From: an uncultured Cellvibrio sp.
GTDB taxonomy: Bacteria; Pseudomonadota; Gammaproteobacteria; Pseudomonadales; Cellvibrionaceae
Assembly: GCA_946482345.1 (NCBI GenBank)
Contig: CAMLRJ010000066.1
Location: forward strand, 1 to 10,914
Direction: 5' to 3'
Length of the DNA: 10,914 bases
A model generated the notes under the pieces. That model was not told where the DNA came from. It ran no database searches and worked only from the letters and a program-made list of their open reading frames with translations. Both the position numbers and the translations under genes were made by a program. The stretch's first letter is position 1, and each line of letters begins with the position of its first letter. Positions 1 through 7,316 of the stretch are shown one piece after another.

Positions 1-960
1 GGCGGAACAGGTCTGGGATTGGCTATCAGTAAAAAAATTGCAGAACAAATGGGCGGGCGATTGTGGTTTGAAAGTGAGCTTAATAAAGGGTCTACTTTTT
101 ATTTTTCATTGAAACTGGATTTTGAACCGCAATACACTGTTTCTGAATCCATGAACCAGATTCAGAGTTTTAAAGATTTACGGGTACTGATTGTCGATGA
201 CAATGCAACCAACAGAAGAGTCTTATCGACAACACTGCTGCAATGGGGTATGCAAGTCGCCGCTTTTGATTCAGCCAGTTCCGCGCTGGAAAATCTCAAA
301 TTTGGGCAACAATACGATCTGGTTATTCTTGATTTTTGTATGCCCACAATGAATGGCGGCACCTTGTCCAATGAAATCAGGCGCTCCTCTCTTAAAAACA
401 AACCGATTATTATTTTGAGCAGTGCGAATGTCAGTCGCACAGAATGGCCGAATATTGATGTGGTATTAATGAAGCCGGTTCGTACCAATACACTGAAAAG
501 AACATTGTTGAATTTATTGGGACAAAGTGAAAATAAACAACATTTCTTAATGAAGAAAATGTCTACCAACAAAAGTACCAGAATACTGATTGTTGAAGAC
601 AATAGTGTGAATCAAATGGTCGCCACTATGATGCTCAAAAAGCTCGGGTTTCATAAAATTTCCTGTGTGTCCGACGGGCAGGAAGCGGTTGATGTGATAG
701 GGCAGCGTGATGTGGATATTATTTTGATGGACATCCAGATGGATCGAATGGATGGTTACACCGCAACCCGATTAATCCGAAAAAATAAATTACACAGCAG
801 TAAACCCTGGATCATTGCATTAACCGCAGGTGTTCAAGTGGATGACAGTGTCAAAGCTTATGAGTCAGGTATGAATGATTTCATTACCAAACCCATACAA
901 TTAAAAGAATTGGAAGATGCATTGAATAAAGCGATCAATGAGATCACAACTTGTCATTAA
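1..960 (+). CDS. Hybrid sensor histidine kinase, C-terminal part (ATPase G2 box plus two receiver domains); 5' end outside window
   Basis: The reading frame is open from the first base, so this is the 3' end of a longer gene (319 codons visible). Residues 1-10 are [10 protein letters not shown], the G2 ATP-lid motif of the HATPase_c domain, and the ATPase fold ends near residue 40. Receiver 1 spans about residues 58-174: acidic pair in LIVDDN, phospho-acceptor Asp111 in VILDFCMP, and conserved Lys in LMKPV. Receiver 2 spans about 193-312: LIVEDN, phospho-acceptor Asp244 in [12 protein letters not shown], and Lys in FITKPI. No HPt domain follows, so phosphotransfer beyond receiver 2 would need a separate HPt protein or be absent. 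Receiver 1 is about four residues shorter than receiver 2 between its conserved Ser/Thr and Lys. The sensory part is not visible, so the signal is unknown. The protein is probably membrane-anchored or cytoplasmic in a phosphorelay. The stop codon overlaps that of the convergent plsC gene. Confidence 0.93.
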   Translation, partial: GGTGLGLAISKKIAEQMGGRLWFESELNKGSTFYFSLKLDFEPQYTVSESMNQIQSFKDLRVLIVDDNATNRRVLSTTLLQWGMQVAAFDSASSALENLKFGQQYDLVILDFCMPTMNGGTLSNEIRRSSLKNKPIIILSSANVSRTEWPNIDVVLMKPVRTNTLKRTLLNLLGQSENKQHFLMKKMSTNKSTRILIVEDNSVNQMVATMMLKKLGFHKISCVSDGQEAVDVIGQRDVDIILMDIQMDRMDGYTATRLIRKNKLHSSKPWIIALTAGVQVDDSVKAYESGMNDFITKPIQLKELEDALNKAINEITTCH

Positions 961-1691
961 TTCATTTTGGCAATTTCGCCTTCAATCCAATTTTTAATTT
1001 CTTCGGTTAACTCTTTGCGATCTTTGCCTTCTGTATCAAAAGGCTCGCTAATGACGACTTTGATGACGCCCGGGTATTTTAAAAATTGTTTGTGCGGCCA
1101 AAATTTCCCGCCATTGTGTGCAACCGCAATAATAGGAACGCCAGCAGTGATGGCAATATCGGCACCGCTGCGTGCATAGTTACCGACTTGCCCGAATGCA
1201 GTACGTGTTCCTTCGGGGTAAATTAATAAATTATTTCCTTGTTGCAAACGTTTTATACCGATGGATTTTATTTCTTTCAATGCTTGAATGGGGGTGCCCC
1301 TGTTGATGGCAATCGGACGTAAACTTGCCAACCCCCAACCAAAAAACGGAATACGAAATAATTCTTTTTTCAAAATAGTGCTGACGGGCCCGAAATAAAA
1401 TTGCAGAAACATTGTTTCCCAAGTGCTTTGGTGTTTTGCCATGACCACACAGGGAAATTTGTCAGCATGTTTATGCCCAATAATTTCATAACGAATACTG
1501 CAACACACTCGCAACCAGAGCATTACAAAACGATTCCAACAAGTCACAATTCGCCAGCGCCAGGAATAAGGCATGATCGGCCAAATGATGACGGCAACAA
1601 GTCCAGCGATAGCGCTTGTCAGGTTGTAGCCGATGCTGAAAATCAAACTGCGGAAATAAAGCAAAATTAAAGTTCCCGGTAGGGTGGGCAT
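957..1691 (-). CDS. plsC: 1-acyl-sn-glycerol-3-phosphate acyltransferase family protein (PlsC/HdtS type)
   Basis: This gene probably acylates lysophosphatidic acid at sn-2 to form phosphatidic acid at the inner membrane, using acyl-ACP or acyl-CoA. Numbered from the ATG at 1691 (244 aa), the PlsC-type motifs are H87-QSTW-E92 (the HX4D/E catalytic box, Glu variant), AINRG at 128-132, YPEGTR at 158-163 (phosphate binding) and [11 protein letters not shown] from 185. A hydrophobic stretch at about 8-40 is the likely membrane anchor. Last gene of the glyQ-glyS-gmhB-plsC operon, as in P. aeruginosa PA0005-PA0009 (from memory). The start is uncertain. The ATG at 1691 and a TTG at 1718 both lie in or beside a palindromic repeat, so the first four codons from the ATG are repeat sequence. 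An in-frame TTG at 1664 would give 235 aa and begin just at the hydrophobic segment. None has a clear Shine-Dalgarno. Family assignment is firm; exact substrate is inferred. Confidence 0.88.
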   Translation of the reverse strand: MPTLPGTLILLYFRSLIFSIGYNLTSAIAGLVAVIIWPIMPYSWRWRIVTCWNRFVMLWLRVCCSIRYEIIGHKHADKFPCVVMAKHQSTWETMFLQFYFGPVSTILKKELFRIPFFGWGLASLRPIAINRGTPIQALKEIKSIGIKRLQQGNNLLIYPEGTRTAFGQVGNYARSGADIAITAGVPIIAVAHNGGKFWPHKQFLKYPGVIKVVISEPFDTEGKDRKELTEEIKNWIEGEIAKMN

Positions 1692-1756
1692 AAAGCGCAG
1701 CGTGCCCACATGAAACAATCAAATGGTGGGCACGCTGCGCTTTATGCCCACCCTAC
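1679..1756. repeat. Perfect 31-bp inverted repeat (REP/MITE-like palindromic element)
   Basis: The arms at 1679-1709 and 1726-1756 are exact reverse complements over 31 bases and are separated by a 16-base loop. The outer ends read GTAGGGTGGGC and GCCCACCCTAC. The symmetry stops abruptly on both sides. The element begins 4 bases from the gmhB stop and covers the plsC start region. From memory, similar GTAGGGTGGGC/GCCCACCCTAC palindromes recur between genes in many bacterial genomes, so this is probably a dispersed element, perhaps mobilised by a RAYT-type transposase elsewhere. No transposase lies in the window and no clear target-site duplication is visible. In the operon mRNA it would form a very stable hairpin, without a U-tract on the gmhB-to-plsC strand. 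Confidence 0.9.
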
Positions 1757-1760
1757 ATGA

Positions 1761-2330
1761 TTAATGTTTTAAAATAACATCAGCAAAATGTTGTAAATTT
1801 TCAAATACAAATACATCGCGAATATCCAATATTGGACTATCTGTCTGCAACTCCGGATTTTCCAATTGCGATAAAGTTTTTAATCCGTTGCCGGTTTTTA
1901 CCAATCCCAATAAACAACCTTTTTGTGCGCCTGCTTGTAAATCCCGCAAGCTGTCACCCACAAAATAAAAACCTTCTGCCGAGATATTAAATTCCGCTTC
2001 AATGGCATCAATCAGACCGGGTTTGGGTTTGCGGCATTTGCAATTATCTTCCGGTGCATGAGGGCAATAAAAAATTGCACCAATCTCACCACCAGCTTCT
2101 TCCACCAATCGCGTAATTTTTTCGTGCATGGCTTCGAGATCATCCAGATCAAACTTTTCACGCGCCAACCCTGATTGATTGGTGGCAACTACTATGGTGA
2201 ATCCTGCTTTATGCAATCGTGCAATCGCTTCAATGCTGCCTTCAATAGGCACACATTCATCAACCGATTTCACATAGTCATCGCGATCATGATTAATTAC
2301 ACCATCGCGGTCGAGGATTATTAATTTCAT
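1761..2330 (-). CDS. gmhB: D-glycero-beta-D-manno-heptose 1,7-bisphosphate 7-phosphatase
   Basis: This HAD-superfamily phosphatase (189 aa, normal for the family) removes the 7-phosphate from D-glycero-D-manno-heptose 1,7-bisphosphate in the cytoplasm, on the way to ADP-heptose for the LPS inner core. Motif I is D7-R-D9-G-V-I-N, with nucleophile Asp7 and acid/base Asp9. Motif II is TNQSG at 50-54. The Zn-binding cluster typical of GmhB is C89-P-H91...C97-K-C99, followed by the RKPKPG loop. Motif IV is VGDSLRD at 124-130. The ATG at 2330 is chosen because the protein then begins directly with MKLIILDRDG. It is preceded by a weak GAGA Shine-Dalgarno. The frame stays open upstream to 2432, but that extension would be translated repeat DNA. 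The gene lies third in the operon, 122 bases after the glyS stop, with a repeat in the gap. Confidence 0.95.
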   Translation of the reverse strand: MKLIILDRDGVINHDRDDYVKSVDECVPIEGSIEAIARLHKAGFTIVVATNQSGLAREKFDLDDLEAMHEKITRLVEEAGGEIGAIFYCPHAPEDNCKCRKPKPGLIDAIEAEFNISAEGFYFVGDSLRDLQAGAQKGCLLGLVKTGNGLKTLSQLENPELQTDSPILDIRDVFVFENLQHFADVILKH

Positions 2331-2346
2331 TTTGTTCTCGTTAGTT

Positions 2347-2453
2347 GACCCCCTCCTAACCTCCCCCTTGCCAGGGGGAGGGACTTTACTCCCTGCTTGC
2401 GACAGAGTGAAATTTGTCCCCTCCCCTGGCAAGGGGAGGGTTAGGGTGGGGTC
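2347..2453. repeat. REP-like doublet: imperfect inverted pair of GC-rich hairpins
   Basis: Two 37-base arms (2347-2383 and 2417-2453) are inverted copies that match at about 31 of 37 positions by hand. The spacer is 33 bases and also shows partial dyad symmetry (TTTACTC against GAGTGAAA). Each arm is a hairpin in its own right: CTCCCCC/GGGGGAG around TTGCCA on the left, and CCCTCCCC/GGGGAGGG around TGGCAA on the right. This head-to-head arrangement is like a bacterial interspersed mosaic element. The unit fills the glyS-gmhB gap and reaches into the first base of the glyS stop codon. It is not related by eye to the 1679-1756 palindrome. Likely roles (inferred) are a dispersed element that can also stabilise the upstream mRNA end or attenuate transcription. 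No RAYT gene is in the window. Confidence 0.85.
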
Positions 2454-4528
2454 TAGTTTTTACTCGGCACCAAATAAGAAATATCGGCCACTTCCAAAAA
2501 CAATCCACGCAATTTTGACAACAACGCCAAACGATTTTGCTGTAATGCGGCATCATCACACATCACCATGACATTATCGAAAAACGCATCAACCGGCTGT
2601 TGTAAATCTGCCAGCGCAGCTAATGCTTTGGTGTATTCGCGTGATGCAAATAAAGGTGCAACTAAAGAAGCTTTTGTATTAACCGCTTGCGCCAGATTTT
2701 TTTCAGCCTCTTCTTTCAGCAAACTATTATTCACATCTGTGGTGATAGTGGAATTTTGTTTACTCAAAATATTGGATACACGTTTATTTGCTGCAGCCAA
2801 GGCTTGGGCTTGTGGCAATTTACTAAACTCATGTACAGCCAATACACGCTGATTAATATCCAGCGGCTGCGATAATTGTTTCGCGTTAACGGATTGGAAA
2901 ACTTCTACCGGAATATTCGCGTCTTCAAACATAGCGCGGAAGCGGTCGAGCATATAGCTCAGCACTTGCTCCACCAATTCTTCACCAACCGTTAAATTTT
3001 TGTGTTGTGATTTGGCGAATGCCAATAGTTCACGTAAGTCCAATGCGAGATTTTTCTCTACCAACAAACGCAACACAGCAATACTGGCGCGACGTAATGC
3101 AAAAGGATCTTTCGAACCGGATGGTTGTTGTCCGATTCCAAAAATACCTGAAATAGTATCGAGACGATCTGCCAGCGCGATAATAGTACCAGTGGTAGTT
3201 GCAGGTAATTTATCACCGGCAAAACGCGGCATATATTGTTCGTTCATTGCCGCAGCAACATCTTTATGTTCGCCATCATTTAATGCGTAGTAATAACCTG
3301 CGATACCTTGCATATCATCAAATTCGCCTACCATGTTGGTGACCAGATCCGATTTGCACAGTTCAGCAGCACGTACCGCCAATTTTTCGTCGGCATTTAA
3401 TTTGCGTGCAATAAATTGTGCAAGTTTTGCAATGCGTTCTGTTTTGTCGAAGATGGTTCCCAACTGCGCCTGAAATACAATTGTCTTCAAGCGTTCGCGT
3501 AATGATGCCAGTGTGGTTTTCTTGTCTGTTTCAAAAAAGAAGGCGGCATCGGATAAGCGCGGGCGAATCACGCGTTCGTTACCGTCGATAATTTGCGATG
3601 CATCTTTGCTCTGGATATTGGCAACAGTAATAAAATTATTTTTCAGTTTGCCGTTGGCGTCCACCACATGGAAATATTTTTGGTGTTCTTTCATCGAAGC
3701 AATCAAAGCTTCTGCAGGAACAGCAAGGAAGCGCTCTTCAAATTTTCCAGTCAGGGCAACCGGCCATTCAACCAGTGATGTGACTTCATCCAGTAGTGCT
3801 TCACCAATAACAGCAACACCGCCAATTTTTTTCGCTTCGGTTTCGACTTGTTGTTTGATGATTGCGCTGCGTTCTGCAAAATCAGCAATCACATAACCGG
3901 TATTTTTTAAAACACTGGCGTAATCACTGGCTTGCGTCAATTCAATGTTTTGATTGTGATGAAAACGATGGCCGCGAGTGATGCGGCCCGCTTGTAAACC
4001 TAATACCTTTGCATTTACAACCTGATAGCCGAATAACATCACCAGCCAATGTGCGGGTCGCACAAACTCTTCGCGTTTTGCGCCCCAGCGCATACGTTTG
4101 GCAATAGGTAATTTTGCCAAAGCATCGGCAACAATTGCTTCGAGTAGATCTACAGTTTTTTTACCCTGAGCGCTAATGCGTGCAACCAATTTTTCTACTT
4201 TGCCGTCATTCTCTGCTTTCAGTGCAGAAGGATCTATGCCATTTTTTTCAGCGAAGGCAATAGCGGCTTTGGTAGGTTTACCTTGAGCATCAAAAGCGAT
4301 GGTTGCGGGCGGCCCCCAAACAACCAATTCTTTTGAAGCGGTTTGTTCTGCAAGATTTTCAACTAATACTGCCAGACGACGCGGAGCAGCAAAGGGTTTG
4401 ATAGCTGAAAAGGACAGGCCCTCATTTTTTAAATGGGATTCGATGGTTTCAGCAAAAGATTGCATCAAATTTTTCAAGGCTTTGGGTGGCAACTCTTCGG
4501 TTCCCAATTCGACTAGGAAATCAGACAT
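2453..4528 (-). CDS. glyS: Glycine--tRNA ligase, beta subunit
   Basis: This is the beta chain of the bacterial alpha2beta2 glycyl-tRNA synthetase, which supports tRNA-Gly recognition and charging in the cytoplasm. At 691 aa it has the normal length. The N-terminus FLVELGTEELPPKAL is a family signature, followed by the conserved FAAPRRLAV near residue 46. Residues about 390-420 (LCKSDLVTNMVGEFDDMQG then YYYALNDGE) and 455-485 (DRLDTISGIFGIG, GSKDPFALRR) match the conserved body. The C-terminal part from about residue 520 (LSYMLDRFRAMFED) is the DALR-type anticodon-binding region. The ATG overlaps the glyQ stop as TAATG, and a good Shine-Dalgarno (AGGAGAAG) lies inside the end of glyQ. Translation is therefore probably coupled, giving equal amounts of both subunits. 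The sequence appears intact. Confidence 0.98.
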   Translation of the reverse strand: MSDFLVELGTEELPPKALKNLMQSFAETIESHLKNEGLSFSAIKPFAAPRRLAVLVENLAEQTASKELVVWGPPATIAFDAQGKPTKAAIAFAEKNGIDPSALKAENDGKVEKLVARISAQGKKTVDLLEAIVADALAKLPIAKRMRWGAKREEFVRPAHWLVMLFGYQVVNAKVLGLQAGRITRGHRFHHNQNIELTQASDYASVLKNTGYVIADFAERSAIIKQQVETEAKKIGGVAVIGEALLDEVTSLVEWPVALTGKFEERFLAVPAEALIASMKEHQKYFHVVDANGKLKNNFITVANIQSKDASQIIDGNERVIRPRLSDAAFFFETDKKTTLASLRERLKTIVFQAQLGTIFDKTERIAKLAQFIARKLNADEKLAVRAAELCKSDLVTNMVGEFDDMQGIAGYYYALNDGEHKDVAAAMNEQYMPRFAGDKLPATTTGTIIALADRLDTISGIFGIGQQPSGSKDPFALRRASIAVLRLLVEKNLALDLRELLAFAKSQHKNLTVGEELVEQVLSYMLDRFRAMFEDANIPVEVFQSVNAKQLSQPLDINQRVLAVHEFSKLPQAQALAAANKRVSNILSKQNSTITTDVNNSLLKEEAEKNLAQAVNTKASLVAPLFASREYTKALAALADLQQPVDAFFDNVMVMCDDAALQQNRLALLSKLRGLFLEVADISYLVPSKN

Positions 4529-5478
4529 TATTTTTCTTCTCCTGCGGCCGCTAAAACCTGTTGGCGTAAATCTTCGGGGGCTAATGGGAAACCAAGGGCT
4601 TTGCGGCTATCAAAATAAGCTTGTGCAACCGCGCGGGCCAGAGTGCGTACGCGCAAAATAAAACGTTGGCGTTCAGTAACGGAAATGGCGTGGCGAGCAT
4701 CCAGCAAATTAAATGCGTGCGAGGCTTTCATCACCATTTCGTAAGCGGGTAGTGGTAAATTTTTTGCCATCAAGCGTGTGGATTCTTTTTCGTAAAAATC
4801 GAAACTGTTAAATAAAAATTCAGTATCGGCTTCTTCAAAATTGAAAGTGGACATTTCGACTTCGTTTTGATGGAAGACATCACCATAAGTGACTTTGTCG
4901 CCGTTAGGATTAATGGTCCAAACCAAATCAAAAATTGAATCCACGCCTTGCAGGTACATGGCGATACGTTCAATACCATAAGTAATTTCACCTGTGACTG
5001 GAAAACATTCCAGTCCGCCGACTTGTTGGAAATAAGTAAATTGGGTGACTTCCATTCCATTCAGCCACACTTCCCAACCCAAACCCCATGCGCCTAATGT
5101 GGGTGATTCCCAGTTGTCTTCCACAAAACGAATATCGTGAATGGATGTATCAATGCCCATTTCACGCAGTGAACCCAAATACAAATCCTGAATATTATCG
5201 GGTGAGGGTTTCAGTGCGACTTGAAATTGATAGTAGTGCTGCAAACGATTGGGGTTTTCGCCGTAGCGACCATCTTTTGGGCGACGACAAGGTTGCACAT
5301 AAGCCGTATTCCAGGTTTCGGGGCCAATGGATCGCAAAAAAGTGGCAGGGTGAAACGTACCGGCGCCCACTTCAAGATCCAGTGGTTGCAAAATTACACA
5401 GCCCTGGCGCGCCCAATAATCTTGCAGGGCGAGAATTAAACCCTGAAATGTACTTACGTCATAAGGTTTTTCAGACAT
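4528..5478 (-). CDS. glyQ: Glycine--tRNA ligase, alpha subunit
   Basis: This is the catalytic class II aminoacyl-tRNA synthetase chain of heterotetrameric GlyRS. It activates glycine with ATP and pairs with GlyS. It has 316 aa, close to the usual length of about 300. Residues 11-46 ([17 protein letters not shown] and [17 protein letters not shown]) are the family N-terminus. Residues 65-86 ([14 protein letters not shown] then LQHYYQFQV) form class II motif 2. [12 protein letters not shown] at 168-179 is motif 3. The ATG at 5478 matches the family start, though the Shine-Dalgarno is weak. First gene of the four-gene operon, with a consensus -10 box about 50 bases upstream. It is divergent from the solute-binding-like gene at 5606. 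The sequence appears intact. Confidence 0.98.
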   Translation of the reverse strand: MSEKPYDVSTFQGLILALQDYWARQGCVILQPLDLEVGAGTFHPATFLRSIGPETWNTAYVQPCRRPKDGRYGENPNRLQHYYQFQVALKPSPDNIQDLYLGSLREMGIDTSIHDIRFVEDNWESPTLGAWGLGWEVWLNGMEVTQFTYFQQVGGLECFPVTGEITYGIERIAMYLQGVDSIFDLVWTINPNGDKVTYGDVFHQNEVEMSTFNFEEADTEFLFNSFDFYEKESTRLMAKNLPLPAYEMVMKASHAFNLLDARHAISVTERQRFILRVRTLARAVAQAYFDSRKALGFPLAPEDLRQQVLAAAGEEK

Positions 5479-5527
5479 GGCGGACCCAATTGTTTGAACT
5501 AGTCAATAAAAATGAAAAATGGGCGCG

Positions 5528-5556
5528 ATTATAGCGATGAAAATTGCCTTGGGGCA
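5528..5556 (-). promoter_or_regulatory. Probable sigma70 promoter of the glyQ operon
   Basis: On the minus strand a perfect TATAAT lies at 5533-5528. It is followed by a GC-only discriminator (CGCGCCC), which would place the transcript start near 5521 and give a leader of about 40 bases. The -35 position at 17-base spacing is TGCCCC, a poor match to consensus. A GC-rich discriminator is typical of promoters for translation genes that ppGpp/DksA repress; stringent control here is inference. Confidence 0.6.
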
Positions 5557-5573
5557 GCAGATTTTGCTCTTTC

Positions 5574-5582
5574 TGCTATACA
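5574..5582 (+). promoter_or_regulatory. Possible extended -10 promoter for the solute-binding-like gene
   Basis: TG-C-TATACA matches an extended -10 element and lies 23 bases before the ATG at 5606, giving a short leader. No convincing -35 box is present. An 8-base direct repeat, CAGCAGAT, occurs at 5555-5562 and 5587-5594 on either side and could be an operator, but it may be chance. Confidence 0.3.
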
Positions 5583-5605
5583 TCTTCAGCAGATCGGAGA
5601 AATCT

Positions 5606-6466
5606 ATGCGTTATAGACTCGTCATCATCCTGTGGGCATTGTGGACTTGTGTGCAGGCCGCGCAATCAATAGCTGAATCCATACCCCAAAAAATTTATGT
5701 CGCTTACCCGCAGGTAGGGGACACGAAAGATATGGCATTTTATTACCAGCAGGCGCTCAAATTGGCGTTAGATAAAACGCGCCATACTGATGGGGATTTT
5801 ACGCTGGAATTCAGCAGTCAAATGCTGACTATCGACAGGTCAATGCAGCAAGTGATCAGCGGTTATCATGCGGATGTGATGTGGGGTTCTGTGACGGCGG
5901 ATCGCAGCAAGGAATTGTTGGTTGTGCCTTATGATTTGTTGCGCGGACTTAACCAATACCGACTGTTAATCATTCATCCAAAAAATCAAAAAAAATTCTT
6001 GCGCGTAAAAAATATCGAGCAATTTAAACAACTTATTTCAGGCGGTGCAGACAGTTGGACGGTTACCCGGATTCTTCGTCAAAACGGTATAGAAGTTCGC
6101 ACGGCTCCTTACTATGCATCGCTGTTAAAAATGCTGTCTGCAGGACGTTTTGACTACATAGTGCGGGGGCTGCATGAGGTTAAAGGCGATATCGAGTGGG
6201 CGCAGGCTATGAAGCTGGATATCGCTATTGAATCCAGTATTTTGCTGGAGTATCAAAACCCGATTAGCTACTCATTTCTTGTCAGCAAACATAATCCGCA
6301 GCTGGCTGATAGATTGATGCGAGGATTAAAGATCGCAGAAGAAGACGGCAGCCTGCTGGCAACCTTTAATGCATTGAAACTGTTTGATGACTCATCCGAT
6401 TTTCTTCACCAGAACCGGCGTGTTTTTGTGTTACAAAATGATGACGGGTTAACGGATCAGATGTGA
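5606..6466 (+). CDS. Periplasmic solute-binding-like protein (SBP_bac_3-like), no transporter nearby
   Basis: The protein has 286 aa. The N-terminus MRYRLVIILWALWTCVQA is a Sec signal peptide with probable cleavage after VQA (residue 18). The mature part has the layout of a type II periplasmic binding protein: a first beta strand PQKIYVAYP at 27-35, a DVMWGSVTADRS segment near 90-101, a hinge region near 105-125, a second-lobe GADSWTVTRIL block at 147-157, GRFDYIVRGLHEV at 180-192, and a C-terminal helix with ADRLMRGLKIAEEDGSL. The ATG at 5606 is chosen for its GGAGA Shine-Dalgarno seven bases upstream and the signal peptide starting there; the upstream open frame has no ribosome site. No permease or ATPase gene is adjacent, so it may be an orphan binding protein or a sensory partner. 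Ligand is unknown. It transcribes away from glyQ. I recognise the fold class only by pattern. Confidence 0.72.
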   Translation: MRYRLVIILWALWTCVQAAQSIAESIPQKIYVAYPQVGDTKDMAFYYQQALKLALDKTRHTDGDFTLEFSSQMLTIDRSMQQVISGYHADVMWGSVTADRSKELLVVPYDLLRGLNQYRLLIIHPKNQKKFLRVKNIEQFKQLISGGADSWTVTRILRQNGIEVRTAPYYASLLKMLSAGRFDYIVRGLHEVKGDIEWAQAMKLDIAIESSILLEYQNPISYSFLVSKHNPQLADRLMRGLKIAEEDGSLLATFNALKLFDDSSDFLHQNRRVFVLQNDDGLTDQM

Positions 6467-6614
6467 CACTCAAAACGCTCTGTTTTTGGTTTTGTCTGGC
6501 GCATAAACTTAGCGTAAACCCGCAGTAAATCATCCGTAAAAGCATGGTCGCGACAATATCTATTTCCACTTATTGGGCCTATTGTGTATTCAACAGTCCA
6601 GTCAAGAGGTGCTT

Positions 6615-7181
6615 ATGAAGTCGTTGATGTTGTTTCCCTTGAATGCAGTTGATCATCTGGTTCAGCCTGAAGAATTTGATGACCTGACCCCTGATAGCCC
6701 AGCCACGCAAATACTGACAGATTTTCGTTTGTATAAACCCTACATGATTGACCCCCATTTGGCGGCGTCGGAAGCGTTGGGCATGATGTTGGCGGAAGAT
6801 GTCTCAATGAAAATTGTGGTGGATATTGAAAAAGAATTTATCGGTGTGCTGGACAGGCATCACCTGACATCTGAAAACATGCTGCTGACACAAATGTCGC
6901 TCGGTTTGAAGCATCATGAATTGTTGGTCAAAGATTTGATGCACCCGAGATCCGCTATGTTGGCGGTGGATATAGACCAGTTGGCTTTAGCCAAAATTGG
7001 CGATCTGGTGTCGGCACTTAAAAATTCGCATCAGGAATATTTATTAGTGGTTGATAAAGGCGCGCACCATATTCGCGGTATTGTTTCTGCCCGTGAAATT
7101 TCCCGGCGATTGCGTCAGCCGATAGCCATAGAAAAAGCGCTCAGCTTTGCTGATATTTTTACAGCAGTGCATGTCAATTAA
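6615..7181 (+). CDS. CBS-domain pair protein
   Basis: This 188-aa protein is probably cytoplasmic, with no signal peptide or membrane segment. After an N-terminal stretch of about 35 residues, the first CBS motif covers about 38-86 (YMIDPHLAASEALGMMLAE then KIVVDIEKEFIGVLDRHHL). The second covers about 104-165 (LLVKDLMHPR, IGDLVSALKNSHQEYLLVVD, HIRGIVSAREISRRL). CBS pairs bind adenine nucleotides or similar ligands and usually regulate a partner; no catalytic domain is fused here, so the partner is unknown. The ATG at 6615 has an AGAGGT Shine-Dalgarno at 6605-6610. The frame is open for 14 codons further upstream, but without a better ribosome site. I recall stand-alone CBS proteins starting MxSxxLFPL in pseudomonads. 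The gene is followed by a likely terminator, so it is probably monocistronic or last in its unit. Confidence 0.88.
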   Translation: MKSLMLFPLNAVDHLVQPEEFDDLTPDSPATQILTDFRLYKPYMIDPHLAASEALGMMLAEDVSMKIVVDIEKEFIGVLDRHHLTSENMLLTQMSLGLKHHELLVKDLMHPRSAMLAVDIDQLALAKIGDLVSALKNSHQEYLLVVDKGAHHIRGIVSAREISRRLRQPIAIEKALSFADIFTAVHVN

Positions 7182-7184
7182 ATA

Positions 7185-7216
7185 AAAAAAGCATGGTGAA
7201 TTAACTGTGCTTTTTT
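7185..7216 (+). terminator. Probable intrinsic terminator after the CBS gene
   Basis: AAAAAAGCA (7185-7193) pairs with TGCTTTTTT (7208-7216) around a 14-base loop, three bases after the CBS stop codon. The run of T gives the U-tract. The stem core is short and GC-poor, so it may be weak. The A-tract on the opposite side would let it act in either direction. Confidence 0.55.
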
Positions 7217-7285
7217 CTGCTTCATCCAGGTTACATCATTATTTGCCGGTGATGGCAAGTTCCTGTTAGTAAAATTTTTACGTAT

Positions 7286-7312
7286 GATGGCGCCAGATAC
7301 TGGCTGGCCATC
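7286..7312 (+). promoter_or_regulatory. Leader hairpin directly before the first acyltransferase start
   Basis: GATGGCGCCAG (7286-7296) pairs with CTGGC (7300-7304) and GCCATC (7307-7312), leaving a three-base loop (ATA) and a two-base bulge. The 11-bp stem ends four bases before the ATG at 7317 and would bury its ribosome-binding region (GGCTGG is the only purine-rich candidate). It also covers the in-frame ATG at 7287. It may limit translation, but this role is inferred only. Confidence 0.45.
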
Positions 7313-7316
7313 ATTT

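Noticed and set aside
162..602. 146-codon minus-strand open frame under the receiver domains
   Set aside because: The plus-strand receivers are clear; the antisense frame is a shadow.
1679..1756. Reading the 78-bp palindrome as a plain intrinsic terminator for gmhB
   Set aside because: It has no T-run after the stem on the operon strand, and its perfect long arms and sharp borders look more like a dispersed element.
2331..2432. Upstream in-frame extension of gmhB (34 residues)
   Set aside because: The extension translates the REP-like repeat and is low-complexity (PPPGKGEVRRGS); the family starts at MKLIILDRDG.
3513..3896. 127-codon plus-strand open frame inside glyS
   Set aside because: It lies wholly antisense to an intact, well-conserved gene, has no recognisable domain, and looks like a shadow frame.
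5088..5534. 148-codon plus-strand open frame antisense to glyQ
   Set aside because: It has no family resemblance and is explained by the codon bias of glyQ on the other strand.
5639..5653. Possible lipobox (LWTC) in the solute-binding-like protein
   Set aside because: Trp and Thr before the Cys and Val after it are poor lipobox residues; an ordinary signal peptidase I site after VQA fits better.
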